DNA of 64,000 bases from NCBI GenBank assembly GCA_009911505.1, contig QXXL01000040.1, positions 31,621 to 95,620 on the forward strand. Direction: 5' to 3'. Position 1 is the first letter of the stretch. Each line of letters opens with the position of its first letter. The translations under genes and the position numbers were made by a program. Source of the stretch: Lachnospiraceae bacterium (GTDB lineage Bacteria; Bacillota; Clostridia; Lachnospirales; Lachnospiraceae). Under the pieces are notes generated by a model, which saw only the letters and a list, made by a program, of their open reading frames with translations, made no database searches and was not told where the DNA came from. Shown here piece by piece: positions 54,040-63,243 of this stretch.

Positions 54040-54789
54040 TCAAAGAGTTTGTATTTTTTGCTTTATAGAATCGACCCCTTCATGATGGTACTCCCTTATA
54101 AAATTATCGTAGTCAGAAGACAACTGTAATGCAAGTTTTTTTGACTTAACTAATTCATAGAATGAAATCCCCTTTTCAAGTTTTTCATAATCATCAAGAG
54201 TGAACGTTAGAATCATTAAATTTTTATTATTCTGATATTTTTCAACAATACGCAACACCTTTGTAAGGCCATATGAATCATGATACTCCTTTTCATTTCC
54301 ACTTAATCCTTTTTGAGTAAATATAATTCCAAAAGATATATCCGTACTCACTAATAAGCTGTAAAACTTACCTACATAAGTTACTCCCAATGTGGATTCG
54401 TAATTTTTACACTCTCCCAAAATAATATCGGAATCAATTTCAAGTAAATCTCTCGAAATATTATAAGTATAAAGTGCCTGCTTTCCAGCTTCCGATAAAG
54501 TTATTACCCCATCAATTTCATTTGTTCCGGTATGTACGTTACGGTATATTTCAAAAAAATAGGATTTTTTAATGATAAAAGCAACTAAATTTTCTAAACG
54601 ATCCCCTTTCTCTTTTGTTGTTGATGTTTGTTTATCGAAAGGTTTTTTTAGTTCCTTCAATAACAAAGAATATTCTCTCTTATCCTTATCTGTCCACGAA
54701 GTCAATTCATAGAATACTTTTATGGAGTCTTGTACAATTTCTTTTAAATATTGTTTAATATCATAATTCTCATTTTTAGTATCTGTCAT
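54040..54789 (-). CDS. PD-(D/E)XK restriction-like nuclease
   Basis: A 249-residue protein. EKGDRLENLVAFIIKK (Glu66), NEIDGVITL (Asp93) and ILGECKNYES (Glu126-x-Lys128) make a full PD-(D/E)XK site of the Mrr/restriction-endonuclease type. The helical N-terminus and the Lys-rich C-terminus are not recognised. The gene is AT-rich, unlike its neighbours. The start overlaps the upstream zinc-ribbon gene by 4 nt, so these are co-expressed. A nuclease as the last gene of a short island suggests a defence role, which is inference. Confidence 0.8.
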   Translation of the reverse strand: MTDTKNENYDIKQYLKEIVQDSIKVFYELTSWTDKDKREYSLLLKELKKPFDKQTSTTKEKGDRLENLVAFIIKKSYFFEIYRNVHTGTNEIDGVITLSEAGKQALYTYNISRDLLEIDSDIILGECKNYESTLGVTYVGKFYSLLVSTDISFGIIFTQKGLSGNEKEYHDSYGLTKVLRIVEKYQNNKNLMILTFTLDDYEKLEKGISFYELVKSKKLALQLSSDYDNFIREYHHEGVDSIKQKIQTL

Positions 54790-55154
54790 ACATGCAATAC
54801 CTTATACAAAACTATAATATCATCAGAGACAGATAATGATTCATTACAGAAATCACAAGCCAAATTATCATCAAAATCTGTTAATGATTCTAAAAAAATA
54901 CCTTTGCTTTTATTGCATTCCATGCAATATACTTCGTAAATATTTTTTACAAATCCTGCTTTTTTCAAATCCTCCATAAAAAGATATGCCGTCTTAATAT
55001 CAACACCAATCTTTGACTTCAAATGACCTGGATAAACAAAATCACCTGGATGAATCACAGAAAAAAACTCATCACACTTCTTTCTCTGATACGGTGTTAG
55101 GCGATATGCATCTTTCAAGTTCTCGATTACACTCAATAAGGTAATTTCTGACAT
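54786..55154 (-). CDS. Winged-helix and zinc-ribbon protein
   Basis: There are 122 residues. Residues about 15-72 read like a winged helix (LTPYQRKKCDEFFSVIHPGD then HLKSKIGVDIKTAYLFMEDL). The second part has two CxxC knuckles: YCMECNK (Cys77, Cys80) and ACDFCNE (Cys100, Cys103), a zinc ribbon. It could bind DNA or guide the downstream nuclease. ATG 55154 follows AAGGAG. It overlaps the upstream 363-residue gene by 83 nt and the nuclease by 4 nt. Confidence 0.75.
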   Translation of the reverse strand: MSEITLLSVIENLKDAYRLTPYQRKKCDEFFSVIHPGDFVYPGHLKSKIGVDIKTAYLFMEDLKKAGFVKNIYEVYCMECNKSKGIFLESLTDFDDNLACDFCNESLSVSDDIIVLYKVLHV

Positions 55155-56163
55155 AACCCATCATCTCCTTATCACCTAATAATTCCCCATAAAACATAAA
55201 CAGACTGTATTCCATTCCCTTATAATTATGAGTAATACCAAATTTAATATCCCGATCATCTAATTTTACTTTCACCATCGGCATATCAGATTTTACTTCT
55301 ATTTCCTTAATAAATGCCAGCAATTTATCTTTGATTAAATTTGTATTTATGTCAGTATCAAATAATTCTTTGTTTTCCTCAATAAAATTTCCTAATTCCC
55401 CTAAAATTGGCATTACACCGTCACCATCATCATATGCTTCTAAATAAGCAGTGGTTCCATTACGCTGCATTCTCTGGGCATAAATAGAAATATTATCCTT
55501 TTCTGACTTAATATAATCTATTACAGCTTTAAAATCAATATTTTCAATTTCCACTGATAAATATGTCCTTAGATATTCCAGGATGCCATTTATTTTATCT
55601 CTATAAAAATTATACGAATTTTTGTATGCTATTCCTACTCTATCAAAGCGCAATTCTATTACACTATGTTCTTTATCCAGTACACATATGACAGTGAATT
55701 TAATTTCATTTCCAGTTTCATTATTCAAACGATCCGAAAACTTTAAATAAACTAAATTATCTACAATGTATAAGGAAGGCTTATCATAACTGTCAATTAA
55801 AGTTTCCCCTTTTTTATCAAATAAATACACAGCGTCATTTTCGACAAGTTCTTCTAATTTTGTTGGTGGGATTTCCGAACACTTAAAATAACAAAAATGA
55901 CGATATTGGCGTTTATACTCAAACTCTTCAATATACTGTAAAACACTATCCGCATTCAAAATATTATTTACTTTCTCATCTAATGTGTCATACTCTGAAA
56001 CATCGACTATATCTGCGAACTTAAATGAAAGCTGACAACTCCTTTTCTTATTGTTAATCACTAAACCATCATTAACTACCTGTTTTAATAATTCTTTTTT
56101 CAAGTAAACAGGATAAAAGTCCGAAATAGTCTTTTGAAGATTAGCTTTGTATATCTGTTCCAC
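55072..56163 (-). CDS. Unknown 363-residue accessory protein
   Basis: No domain or signature is recognised. The sequence is soluble and AT-rich in codon use, with strands and helices mixed: KKELLKQVVNDGLVINNKKR, ELVENDAVYLFDKKGETLID, FTVICVLDKEHSVIELRFDR and MPMVKVKLDDRDIKFGITHN. It may be a sensor or recognition subunit. GTG 56163 is used with GGGGGGAAAGAT just before it. First gene of a three-gene operon with its own promoter at 56196-56224. It overlaps the downstream gene by 83 nt, unusual in this window. Confidence 0.7.
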   Translation of the reverse strand: MEQIYKANLQKTISDFYPVYLKKELLKQVVNDGLVINNKKRSCQLSFKFADIVDVSEYDTLDEKVNNILNADSVLQYIEEFEYKRQYRHFCYFKCSEIPPTKLEELVENDAVYLFDKKGETLIDSYDKPSLYIVDNLVYLKFSDRLNNETGNEIKFTVICVLDKEHSVIELRFDRVGIAYKNSYNFYRDKINGILEYLRTYLSVEIENIDFKAVIDYIKSEKDNISIYAQRMQRNGTTAYLEAYDDGDGVMPILGELGNFIEENKELFDTDINTNLIKDKLLAFIKEIEVKSDMPMVKVKLDDRDIKFGITHNYKGMEYSLFMFYGELLGDKEMMGYVRNYLIECNRELERCISPNTVSEKEV

Positions 56164-56195
56164 ATCTTTCCCCCCTAATGTATACAGCTAATAAT

Positions 56196-56224
56196 AGTAT
56201 ATCACACAATGCCGATATATGCAA
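56196..56224 (-). promoter_or_regulatory. Probable promoter of the accessory operon
   Basis: On the minus strand TTGCAT (56219-56224), 17 nt, TATACT (56196-56201), about 33 nt before the GTG at 56163. Confidence 0.62.
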
Positions 56225-56279
56225 TTTTTTTCATAAAAGCCTTGTATTTTTACTTAGTGGTACAATATTTGCATAGTTC

Positions 56280-56360
56280 TGCCCTTCACAAGTAACGCTC
56301 CTCTCTGTAAGCCAGCCAAAACCGTAGTCAGATAGAGGGAAGGGCATGCGCCTGTCTGAC
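56280..56360 (+). other. Structured noncoding region (nested inverted repeats)
   Basis: The gap 56164-56523 (360 nt) holds no gene. TGCCCTTC (56280-56287) is an inverted repeat of GAAGGGCA (56339-56346), and GTCAGA (56327-56332) pairs with TCTGAC (56355-56360). The segment TCAGATAGAGGGAAGGGCAT (56328-56347) partly resembles copy A near 53992 (TCAGACAGAGGGCAGG). It may be a small RNA, an end of the island or regulatory DNA. Confidence 0.5.
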
Positions 56361-56419
56361 GAACCATTTGAGTACCAAGCAAACATACCCCGTCAAAAAT
56401 CAATTTGCCAGCACGTAAA

Positions 56420-56453
56420 ACAAAGAAACGGCATAACCCGAAGCTATGCCGTC
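56420..56453 (-). terminator. Probable terminator after secDF
   Basis: On the minus strand ACGGCATA pairs with TATGCCGT across a GCTTCGGGT loop, followed by TTCTTTGTTTT. It lies 71 nt after the secDF stop. Confidence 0.7.
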
Positions 56454-56523
56454 CCCCAAAAACATTTCTAGTACTATCTCATGGATGCCACCCTCCCGCA
56501 GGATCCTTTTCTCTGCCAGATTA

Positions 56524-58701
56524 CTACTTCACACCCATATCCGCAACTCTATTTTTCCCAATTTTCCTCTTAAACTCAAACCACAGCTGCGTTGCGACGC
56601 AAACCGAAGAATACGATCCGCTAATCAAGCCAACCATCAGCGGCAGTGCAAAATCACGGATAGATGTCACACCAAGCAGCCAAAGTACAAATACCATTAC
56701 GAACGTCGTAATAGAAGTATTGATCGTACGGCTTAAAGTCTGTGTCAGGCTCTGGTTTGAAATGTCCTTTAAAGTCTGGGCATCTTTTACATTCTTTGCC
56801 TTAATGTTTTCACGGATACGGTCAAAGATAACAATCGTATCGTTGATAGAATAACCGATAATTGTCAGCATACATGCAATAAACGTACTGCCCACTGAAA
56901 TACGAAGCACTGCATAACAGGTAAGCACTACCAGCACGTCATGTACCAGCGCCAAAATAGCACTGACCGCAAACCTCGCATCACTAAACCGGAACCAGAT
57001 ATAAATTAACATACAGATAACTGCGATAATCACCGCTTTTACCGCGTCTTGGCGCATTTCCGAGCTGACTGCGGAGCTGATGCTTTCTGATTGGATTTCA
57101 TCCTGATTGATACCGTATTTATCAATAAATACTTCATTGAGTTCCTCACGTTCTGCAAGGGAAAGTGTGCGCGTCTTAAAAATAATCTGATTCGTCCCCT
57201 GCACCTGTGTCGTCTGGACATTACTGTCCCCAGTTACCCCTTCTACTAAAGGAACCATTTCTTCATCAATCTGCTCTACCGTATAGCTCTCTTCAAACGG
57301 CATCGTCGTAGATGTACCGCCTACAAAATCCAGGCTATAATTCAATGCATTGCCGCCGGAAGCATTTACACCCATCGTAATAAGCCCTGCCGCAATCACA
57401 ACCAGCGAAATCCCAAAGAACAGGATTCTGCGGTCAATCAGATTAAATACCTTAAACGTCTTGCCTGTTCCAAAATATTTCTCATCCTTCAGACCAACGG
57501 CATATAACGCGTTCAGAATCACCCTTGTAATAACTAAAGCAGTAAACATAGACAAGATAATACCAATGGCAAGCGTACTCGCAAAGCCCTTAACCGTACC
57601 AGAACCAAGCATAAACAGTACTGCTGCCGCAATTAAAGTCGTTACGTTACCATCAATAATTGCAGACAATGCCTTCTTGAACCCGGTATCCATCGCAGAA
57701 GCCACCGTTTTGCCATTAGCAATCTCCTCACGGATGCGGGCGAAGATAATAACGTTTGCGTCAACTGCCATACCGATCGAAAGGATAATACCTGCAATAC
57801 CAGGCAGAGTCAGCGTTACTTCAAACAGATAAAGCGTTGCAATAACCATGCAGGTATAAATTGCTAACGCAATAGAAGCTGCAACACCTGGTACAAAATA
57901 TACAATCATCATAAACAGCATAACAATCACAAGGCCGATTGCCGCTGCTTTTAAGCTGGTGGAAATTGCCGCGCTTCCAAGCTGCGCGCCTACTACATTG
58001 GAACGTAATTCACTCAGCTGCAGGGAAAGCGAACCAATGCGGATATTAGATGCCAAACGTTCTGCCTCTTCATAAGAGCTGATCTTAGTAATCTGCGCAT
58101 TTCCGCCTGTAATTGCGGCTTCTACAATTGGATCGCTAATAACCTGCTCGTCGTATACAATCGGAAGGCGGTTGCCGATATTGGCAGAGGTCATCTCTGC
58201 AAACGCCGCAGCGCCTTCATCTGTAAACGTTAAATCTACCACAAATTCATTGTTGCCCATATTGTTTTTATAGGAACCTGCCTGGGCGCTTACGATCATA
58301 TCCCCAGTCATAAACGTTTCGCCGTCCGGAGTCTGGAACTCCAATGAACCAGGCTTTCCCAGTTCTTCCAAAATTGCATTTGCGTCAGTTACGCCAGGGA
58401 TTTCAACGGTGATGCGGTCGCCGCCTTCCTGGTAAACAACTGCTTCCGTGCTATAGCCCTCCACACGCTTTTGCAGCTTGTAAATGGTGTCGCTTAGCTG
58501 TTCTGCGGTAGGGTTATCGTCCTCTACCTGGTAAGTAATGCTGACACCGCCTGCCAGATCCAGGCCCAGTTTGATGCTCTTGTCCTCTCCGATCCCGGTA
58601 GAAGAAAGAATAATGGATGCATAGTATGCAAGCCCGCCAAGCACCAGGGCAATCACCAAAAGCATTGCCGTCCCCTGGCCTTTGTTGAATTTTTTCTTCA
58701 T
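56524..58701 (-). CDS. secDF: Fused protein translocase subunit SecDF
   Basis: A 725-residue SecD-SecF fusion with 12 membrane segments. The SecD part has LGLDLAGGVSITYQV, the P1 beta domain, and GIAGIILSIGMAVDANVIIF. The SecF part has SLDFVGGTSTTMPFEE, DARFAVSAILALVHDVLVVL and TIIGYSINDTIVIFDRIREN. It pulls proteins through Sec using the ion gradient. ATG 58701 is behind GAAAGGAAGAAAC. It stands 18 nt after scfB, so export and SCIFF maturation may be coupled. Confidence 0.97.
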   Translation of the reverse strand: MKKKFNKGQGTAMLLVIALVLGGLAYYASIILSSTGIGEDKSIKLGLDLAGGVSITYQVEDDNPTAEQLSDTIYKLQKRVEGYSTEAVVYQEGGDRITVEIPGVTDANAILEELGKPGSLEFQTPDGETFMTGDMIVSAQAGSYKNNMGNNEFVVDLTFTDEGAAAFAEMTSANIGNRLPIVYDEQVISDPIVEAAITGGNAQITKISSYEEAERLASNIRIGSLSLQLSELRSNVVGAQLGSAAISTSLKAAAIGLVIVMLFMMIVYFVPGVAASIALAIYTCMVIATLYLFEVTLTLPGIAGIILSIGMAVDANVIIFARIREEIANGKTVASAMDTGFKKALSAIIDGNVTTLIAAAVLFMLGSGTVKGFASTLAIGIILSMFTALVITRVILNALYAVGLKDEKYFGTGKTFKVFNLIDRRILFFGISLVVIAAGLITMGVNASGGNALNYSLDFVGGTSTTMPFEESYTVEQIDEEMVPLVEGVTGDSNVQTTQVQGTNQIIFKTRTLSLAEREELNEVFIDKYGINQDEIQSESISSAVSSEMRQDAVKAVIIAVICMLIYIWFRFSDARFAVSAILALVHDVLVVLTCYAVLRISVGSTFIACMLTIIGYSINDTIVIFDRIRENIKAKNVKDAQTLKDISNQSLTQTLSRTINTSITTFVMVFVLWLLGVTSIRDFALPLMVGLISGSYSSVCVATQLWFEFKRKIGKNRVADMGVK

Positions 58702-58719
58702 GTTTGTTTCTTCCTTTCT

Positions 58720-60081
58720 TTACTCTGATTCGAGTGCTTCTGCCGCTTTTATCATAATCGCGCATTCGACCCGTTTTTTCTGTAATGCACATCCGATCTC
58801 GTAGACATTATTAATGTCCCCATGGAAATTATAAGAATTTGCCGCGCATCCCCCGCTGCAGTAAAACCGGGCAAAACAGCTACGGCATTTTTCCTTAGCA
58901 TAAACGTTACAGCTTTTAAACTCATCCCGCAGTGCGGTATTTAAAACGCCGTCCGTTACATTTCCCATGCAAAACGCTTCATTGCCTACAAACTGATGGC
59001 ATGGATAAAGGTCCCCCCAGGGCGTAACCGCCAAATACTCTGTTCCCGAACCGCATCCGGAAAGCCGTTTTGCCACACAAGGTCCCCCTTCTAGATCTAT
59101 CATAAAATGGAAAAATAAAAAATCATCTCCATTTTTATGCCGTTTCACCATCTCGGCCGCAAGCTTGTCATACTCCGAAAACAATTTCGGCAAATCCTCT
59201 TCCCGGATGGCGTATCCATCCGTTTCCTGCGCCACTACAGGCTCAACCGAAATCTGCCGGAATCCAAGATCCGCCAAATGCAGCACATCCTGCGAAAAAT
59301 CGAGGTTGTAGTGCGTAAATGTTCCCCTGACATAATAATTCTCATGATTCCTGCTGCCGGCAAACTTCAAAAACTTAGGGACAATCAAATCATAGCTTCC
59401 GCTGCCATTACGAAACGGGCGCATCTTATCGTTTACCTCCTTGCGTCCATCTATACTTAAGACCACATTTGACATTTCTTTGTTTGCAAACTCCATGATT
59501 TCATCGTTTAGAAGGACGCCGTTTGTCGTCAAAGTGAAGCGGAACTTCTTGTCAAAACGTTTTTCCTGCTCCCTTCCGTACGCCACAAGATCCTTCACCA
59601 CCTGGAAATTAAGCGTTGGCTCGCCACCGAAAAAATCCACCTCCAGATTCTTTCTGCCGCCGGAATTAGCAATCAAAAAATCAAGCGCCGCCTTCCCTGT
59701 TTCAAACGGCATTAGCGCACGCTTTCCATGGTACTCGCCTTCTTCCGCAAAACAGTAGCGGCAGGCTAAATTACAGTCATGGGCAATATGCAGGCAAAGA
59801 GCCTTGACCACAGTTGGACGGTTTTTAAATTCCCCGATATAACCCTCATACTCATCCTCTGTAAAAAGCGTACCCTCTTTTTCTAACGCGGCTACTTCCC
59901 CAATGGCCTCTTGTACCTGTTGTGAGCCGTATACCGGGCCAAGCCTGCGCGCAATCTCATCCTTTGTATGCGCTTCCCACAAGGCAACCGCTTCATAGGC
60001 GGCGTCATCAACGACATGGACCGAACCGCTGTTTACATCCAATACAATATTGTACCCATTATTTTTATACTGATGAACCAC
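58720..60081 (-). CDS. scfB: SCIFF peptide radical SAM maturase
   Basis: Forms thioether bridges in the SCIFF peptide. The N-terminal RiPP-recognition-like region (MVHQYKNNGYNIVLDVNSGS) is followed by the radical SAM motif CNLACRYCFAEEGEY (C-x3-C-x2-C). DFFGGEPTLNFQ, VLSIDGRKEVNDKMRPF and the C-terminal SPASM cluster (YPCHQFVGNEAFCMGN, CRSCFARFYCSGGC) complete it. 453 residues. It lies 158 nt downstream of scfA. Confidence 0.97.
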   Translation of the reverse strand: MVHQYKNNGYNIVLDVNSGSVHVVDDAAYEAVALWEAHTKDEIARRLGPVYGSQQVQEAIGEVAALEKEGTLFTEDEYEGYIGEFKNRPTVVKALCLHIAHDCNLACRYCFAEEGEYHGKRALMPFETGKAALDFLIANSGGRKNLEVDFFGGEPTLNFQVVKDLVAYGREQEKRFDKKFRFTLTTNGVLLNDEIMEFANKEMSNVVLSIDGRKEVNDKMRPFRNGSGSYDLIVPKFLKFAGSRNHENYYVRGTFTHYNLDFSQDVLHLADLGFRQISVEPVVAQETDGYAIREEDLPKLFSEYDKLAAEMVKRHKNGDDFLFFHFMIDLEGGPCVAKRLSGCGSGTEYLAVTPWGDLYPCHQFVGNEAFCMGNVTDGVLNTALRDEFKSCNVYAKEKCRSCFARFYCSGGCAANSYNFHGDINNVYEIGCALQKKRVECAIMIKAAEALESE

Positions 60082-60195
60082 TGTATATTCCCCTCTTTAT
60101 CCTATTTACCCAAAATCCGGGCTTTGGCCCCGTCCCTATCCCCGTCAGGAGCAGCTGGCCGCCGGGACAGCCCTCCCGCAAAAACACACAAATGA

Positions 60196-60214
60196 CCGCA
60201 CGCTACGCGCACGG
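60196..60214 (-). terminator. Possible partial terminator between scfA and scfB
   Basis: On the minus strand CCGTGCGC and GCGTGCGG form an 8-bp hairpin with two G-U pairs, then TCATTTGTGTGTTTTTG. It works only on the minus strand. It could reduce readthrough from the abundant peptide gene into the maturase gene; no proof. Confidence 0.45.
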
Positions 60215-60239
60215 CCCGATTATGTACCTCGTACACTTT

Positions 60240-60383
60240 TTATTTGCTGTTCTCACAGGACTGGTTCCCTACGGTACAGGAGGTCTTGCATGCGGACTGG
60301 CAGGATGTCTGGCACTCACCGCAGCCGCCCTTTTTCACTGTGTTCTGCAATTTCCTGGTATTTAAGGTCTTTACGTGTTTCAT
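60240..60383 (-). CDS. scfA: SCIFF peptide precursor
   Basis: A 47-residue peptide beginning MKHVKTLNTRKLQNTVKKGG, with exactly six Cys (21, 24, 28, 32, 36 and 43) in the C-terminal half: CGECQTSCQSACKTSC and later C. This is the six-cysteines-in-about-45 peptide conserved in Clostridia. Thr and Ser beside the Cys are the likely thioether partners. ATG 60383 is behind AAGGAGAGATTTTACC. Its maturase is the next gene downstream. The cellular role of the mature peptide is unknown. Confidence 0.97.
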   Translation of the reverse strand: MKHVKTLNTRKLQNTVKKGGCGECQTSCQSACKTSCTVGNQSCENSK

Positions 60384-60516
60384 GGTAAAATCTCTCCTTT
60401 TTTAATCAATTCTGCTTGGCCGGGGCGCTCCCAGCTGACACTTAATGAATATTATAGCACAAGTATCTACATATGAAAAGCATTTTTTATACGAAATTAT
60501 TGGCAAATGCCAGGAT

Positions 60517-60559
60517 ATGCCTGCCCTCTGCTTGACGGCCCCTTTGCCATCACTCCCTA
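60517..60559 (-). repeat. Copy B of a 43-44 nt noncoding repeat
   Basis: Read on the minus strand it starts TAGGGAGTGATGGCAAAGG and ends CAGAGGGCAGGCAT. It matches copy A at 53967-54010. It begins about 16 nt after the ugd stop and lies in the same direction as that gene, like copy A after thiD. Confidence 0.65.
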
Positions 60560-60574
60560 CAATTCGTTTTGGTA

Positions 60575-61777
60575 CTAATCCCTGGCGTATAAATCCCTGG
60601 TATACACCTTATCCTCCACATCCGCAAGCTCTGCACTGTTCCTGTTCGCCACAATCACATCTGACATCTTTTTAAACTCATCCAGATCGCGTATCAGCCT
60701 GGAATTAAAAAACCGTTCTTCTTTCAAGCTAGGTTCAAATACTACAACTTCCACGCCTTTCGCCTTCAGCCGTTTCATAACCCCCTGAATAGACGACTGT
60801 CGGAAATTATCAGAGTTCACCTTCATCGTCAGCCTGAAAATGCCTACTACACACTTCTTTCCTTCCAAAAACCCTGCTTTTTGCAAAATACGGTCTGCAA
60901 TAAAATCTTTTCTCGTGCGGTTTGCCTCTACAATTGCCCCAATAATATTATTGGGCACATCCTCATAATTGGCTAAAAGCTGCTTCGTGTCTTTGGGAAG
61001 GCAATAACCGCCATACCCAAAAGACGGATTATTATAATATGACCCAATCCTTGGATCAAGCCCAATCCCCTCAATAATCTGTTTCGTATCGAGCCCACGG
61101 ATTTCCGCATACGTGTCAAGCTCATTAAAAAAAGCAACCCGGAGCGCCAAATAAGTATTGGCAAACAACTTTACTGACTCCGCTTCCGTTAGATCCATAA
61201 ACCTTACAGGAATTTCCTGTTTGACCGCCCCCTGCTGCAGCATTTCCGAAAATACATGCGCAGCTTTCAACAAACGCCCGTCCTCTAATGGAGCGCCTAC
61301 AATAATCCTAGACGGATAAAGGTTATCATACAATGCATGCCCCTCCCTTAAAAATTCCGGGGAAAATATAATATTCTCCGTATGGAATTTTCTGCGGACG
61401 GACTCCGTATATCCCACTGGGACAGTTGATTTAATCACCATAATAGCATCCGGATTAGCCTGTAAGACAAGCTCCACTACCGCTTCAACAGAAGACGTAT
61501 TAAAATAGTTCTTAACCGGATCATAATTAGTAGGCGTAGCAATTATCACATAATCCGCATCCTGGTAAGCTTTTGCCCCATCCGTTGTCGCCGTCAGGTT
61601 TAAATCCCTTCCTGTGAGGTATTCTTCGATTTCCTTATCAATTATGGGAGATTCGCAGCGGTTAATCATCTCTACCTTTTCCGGCAGGATATCCACAGCA
61701 TACACTTCATGATGCTGTGCCAGTAATATGGCATTGGACAAGCCCACATAGCCTGTCCCTGCAATAGCTATTTTCAT
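60575..61777 (-). CDS. ugd: UDP-glucose 6-dehydrogenase
   Basis: Oxidises UDP-glucose to UDP-glucuronate for surface sugars. [20 protein letters not shown] is the NAD site, [46 protein letters not shown] and the catalytic Cys in [14 protein letters not shown] are all present. Four hundred residues, the short bacterial type. ATG 61777 is the start. It lies 14 nt downstream of the epimerase gene. Confidence 0.96.
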   Translation of the reverse strand: MKIAIAGTGYVGLSNAILLAQHHEVYAVDILPEKVEMINRCESPIIDKEIEEYLTGRDLNLTATTDGAKAYQDADYVIIATPTNYDPVKNYFNTSSVEAVVELVLQANPDAIMVIKSTVPVGYTESVRRKFHTENIIFSPEFLREGHALYDNLYPSRIIVGAPLEDGRLLKAAHVFSEMLQQGAVKQEIPVRFMDLTEAESVKLFANTYLALRVAFFNELDTYAEIRGLDTKQIIEGIGLDPRIGSYYNNPSFGYGGYCLPKDTKQLLANYEDVPNNIIGAIVEANRTRKDFIADRILQKAGFLEGKKCVVGIFRLTMKVNSDNFRQSSIQGVMKRLKAKGVEVVVFEPSLKEERFFNSRLIRDLDEFKKMSDVIVANRNSAELADVEDKVYTRDLYARD

Positions 61778-61791
61778 ACTGTTTTCCTCTT

Positions 61792-62829
61792 TTATTTATA
61801 ATATGTTTTATACCACTTCGCAAACTGGCGCAGCCCCACTTCCAACGGGGTATTCGGGCAAAACCCGAAATCCCTGCTCAAATCGTCAATATCTGCATAT
61901 GTCTGGTACACATCGCCCGGCTGCATCGGAAGCAGTTCCTTTTCTGCCTCTTTTTCAACAATCCCTTCTTTTATCAGGCACTGTTCCAGCACCTCCACAA
62001 AATGCAGCAGGTTCTCTGGCTTATGATTGCCGATATTATAAATTTTATAACGCACGCCCTGCCCATCCTCTGGGGCTGGCCGGGCCATCACCTTCCTGAC
62101 ACCTGATACAATATCATCAATATAAGTAAAGTCCCGCTTCATATCCCCATAATTATAAATCTGGATTTTCTCACCCTTTACCATTTTATTGGTAAATTTA
62201 AAATACGCCATATCCGGCCTTCCTGCCGGCCCATATACCGTAAAAAAACGCAGCCCTGTACAGGGAATGCCATACAGCTTGCTGTAAGCATGTGCCATAA
62301 GCTCGTTCGACTTCTTAGTCGCCGCATAGAGCGAAACCGGGTTATCCACCCGATCATCTGTAGAATAAGGCACTTTCTCATTTGAGCCATAAACAGATGA
62401 GGACGATGCAAAAACCAAATGCCTTACCCCATGATATGGTGCGCTTGGATTTCTACCCGCCATATCATAACTATGGCGGCAGGCTTCCAGTATATTGTAA
62501 AACCCAATCAAATTAGACGCAATATAAACGTCCGGATTATCAATCGAATACCGGACCCCTGCCTGCGCCGCAAGGTTTACCACAACCTCAGGCCTGTATT
62601 CTGAAAACACCTCCTGTATAGTAGCCTTATCTGCTATGTCCCCTTTGACAAATATAAAATTACCAAATTTCCCCAATTCCTGTAAACGGTCTTTTTTTAA
62701 ATTTACGTCATAATAATCTGTCATGCTGTCAATGCCGATTACCTGGACATCCTGTTCTTCGCATAAAATCCTTTTTGCCAGGTTAGAGCCGATAAAACCT
62801 GCCGCTCCGGTAATCAAAATTACTTTCAT
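61792..62829 (-). CDS. UDP-glucuronate 4-epimerase-type NAD epimerase
   Basis: A short-chain dehydrogenase with [17 protein letters not shown] (NAD site), [29 protein letters not shown] and the catalytic [20 protein letters not shown] (YxxxK). The DYYDVNLK segment and 345-residue length suit UDP-glucuronate to UDP-galacturonate epimerases of capsule loci. I use ATG 62829; the longer upstream extension lacks homology. Pairing with ugd makes a short route from UDP-glucose to UDP-galacturonate, though the exact product is inferred. Confidence 0.9.
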   Translation of the reverse strand: MKVILITGAAGFIGSNLAKRILCEEQDVQVIGIDSMTDYYDVNLKKDRLQELGKFGNFIFVKGDIADKATIQEVFSEYRPEVVVNLAAQAGVRYSIDNPDVYIASNLIGFYNILEACRHSYDMAGRNPSAPYHGVRHLVFASSSSVYGSNEKVPYSTDDRVDNPVSLYAATKKSNELMAHAYSKLYGIPCTGLRFFTVYGPAGRPDMAYFKFTNKMVKGEKIQIYNYGDMKRDFTYIDDIVSGVRKVMARPAPEDGQGVRYKIYNIGNHKPENLLHFVEVLEQCLIKEGIVEKEAEKELLPMQPGDVYQTYADIDDLSRDFGFCPNTPLEVGLRQFAKWYKTYYK

Positions 62830-62943
62830 GATCGTTTTTATTCTCCTTTTTTTAATTTTACTGCTACAGTTTTTGATCATAGACCCTATTGCCTATATAT
62901 GTCAAGTAGTTTTTGGGGAACTCTTGTGTATTATACAAACACA

Positions 62944-63129
62944 TTAAGATAATCGCCGTACATCCTTTGCGGCTTTCTCATCCGGGGAATAATGGATTAA
63001 ATCAATACATGTCTGTTCATTTCCATTTCTTGTCATTTCAAAGTGGGAATACCCCTCTTTTAGAAAACTGAATTTCCTCCGCAAAAATTGAGCCATCTGG
63101 CTGTCTGCTGTAGTTATAATAATCTGCAT
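62944..63129 (-). CDS. Small hypothetical protein, possible remnant
   Basis: A 61-residue frame: MQIIITTADSQMAQFLRRKF and GYSHFEMTRNGNEQTCIDLI. No known family. ATG 63129 has AAGGA 6 nt upstream, so it may be translated. The adjoining DNA is AT-rich and decayed, so it may be a leftover of a longer gene. Confidence 0.4.
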   Translation of the reverse strand: MQIIITTADSQMAQFLRRKFSFLKEGYSHFEMTRNGNEQTCIDLIHYSPDEKAAKDVRRLS

Positions 63130-63243
63130 TACAGTCCTTGTTTTAACGCATAATACCTATCTATCCGTTGCACAATAGGAAGATCATTATCTATATCTCA
63201 TTCCTGTTTTAAAGTCCGGAATATATATGCTTTTGAGAGTTTA

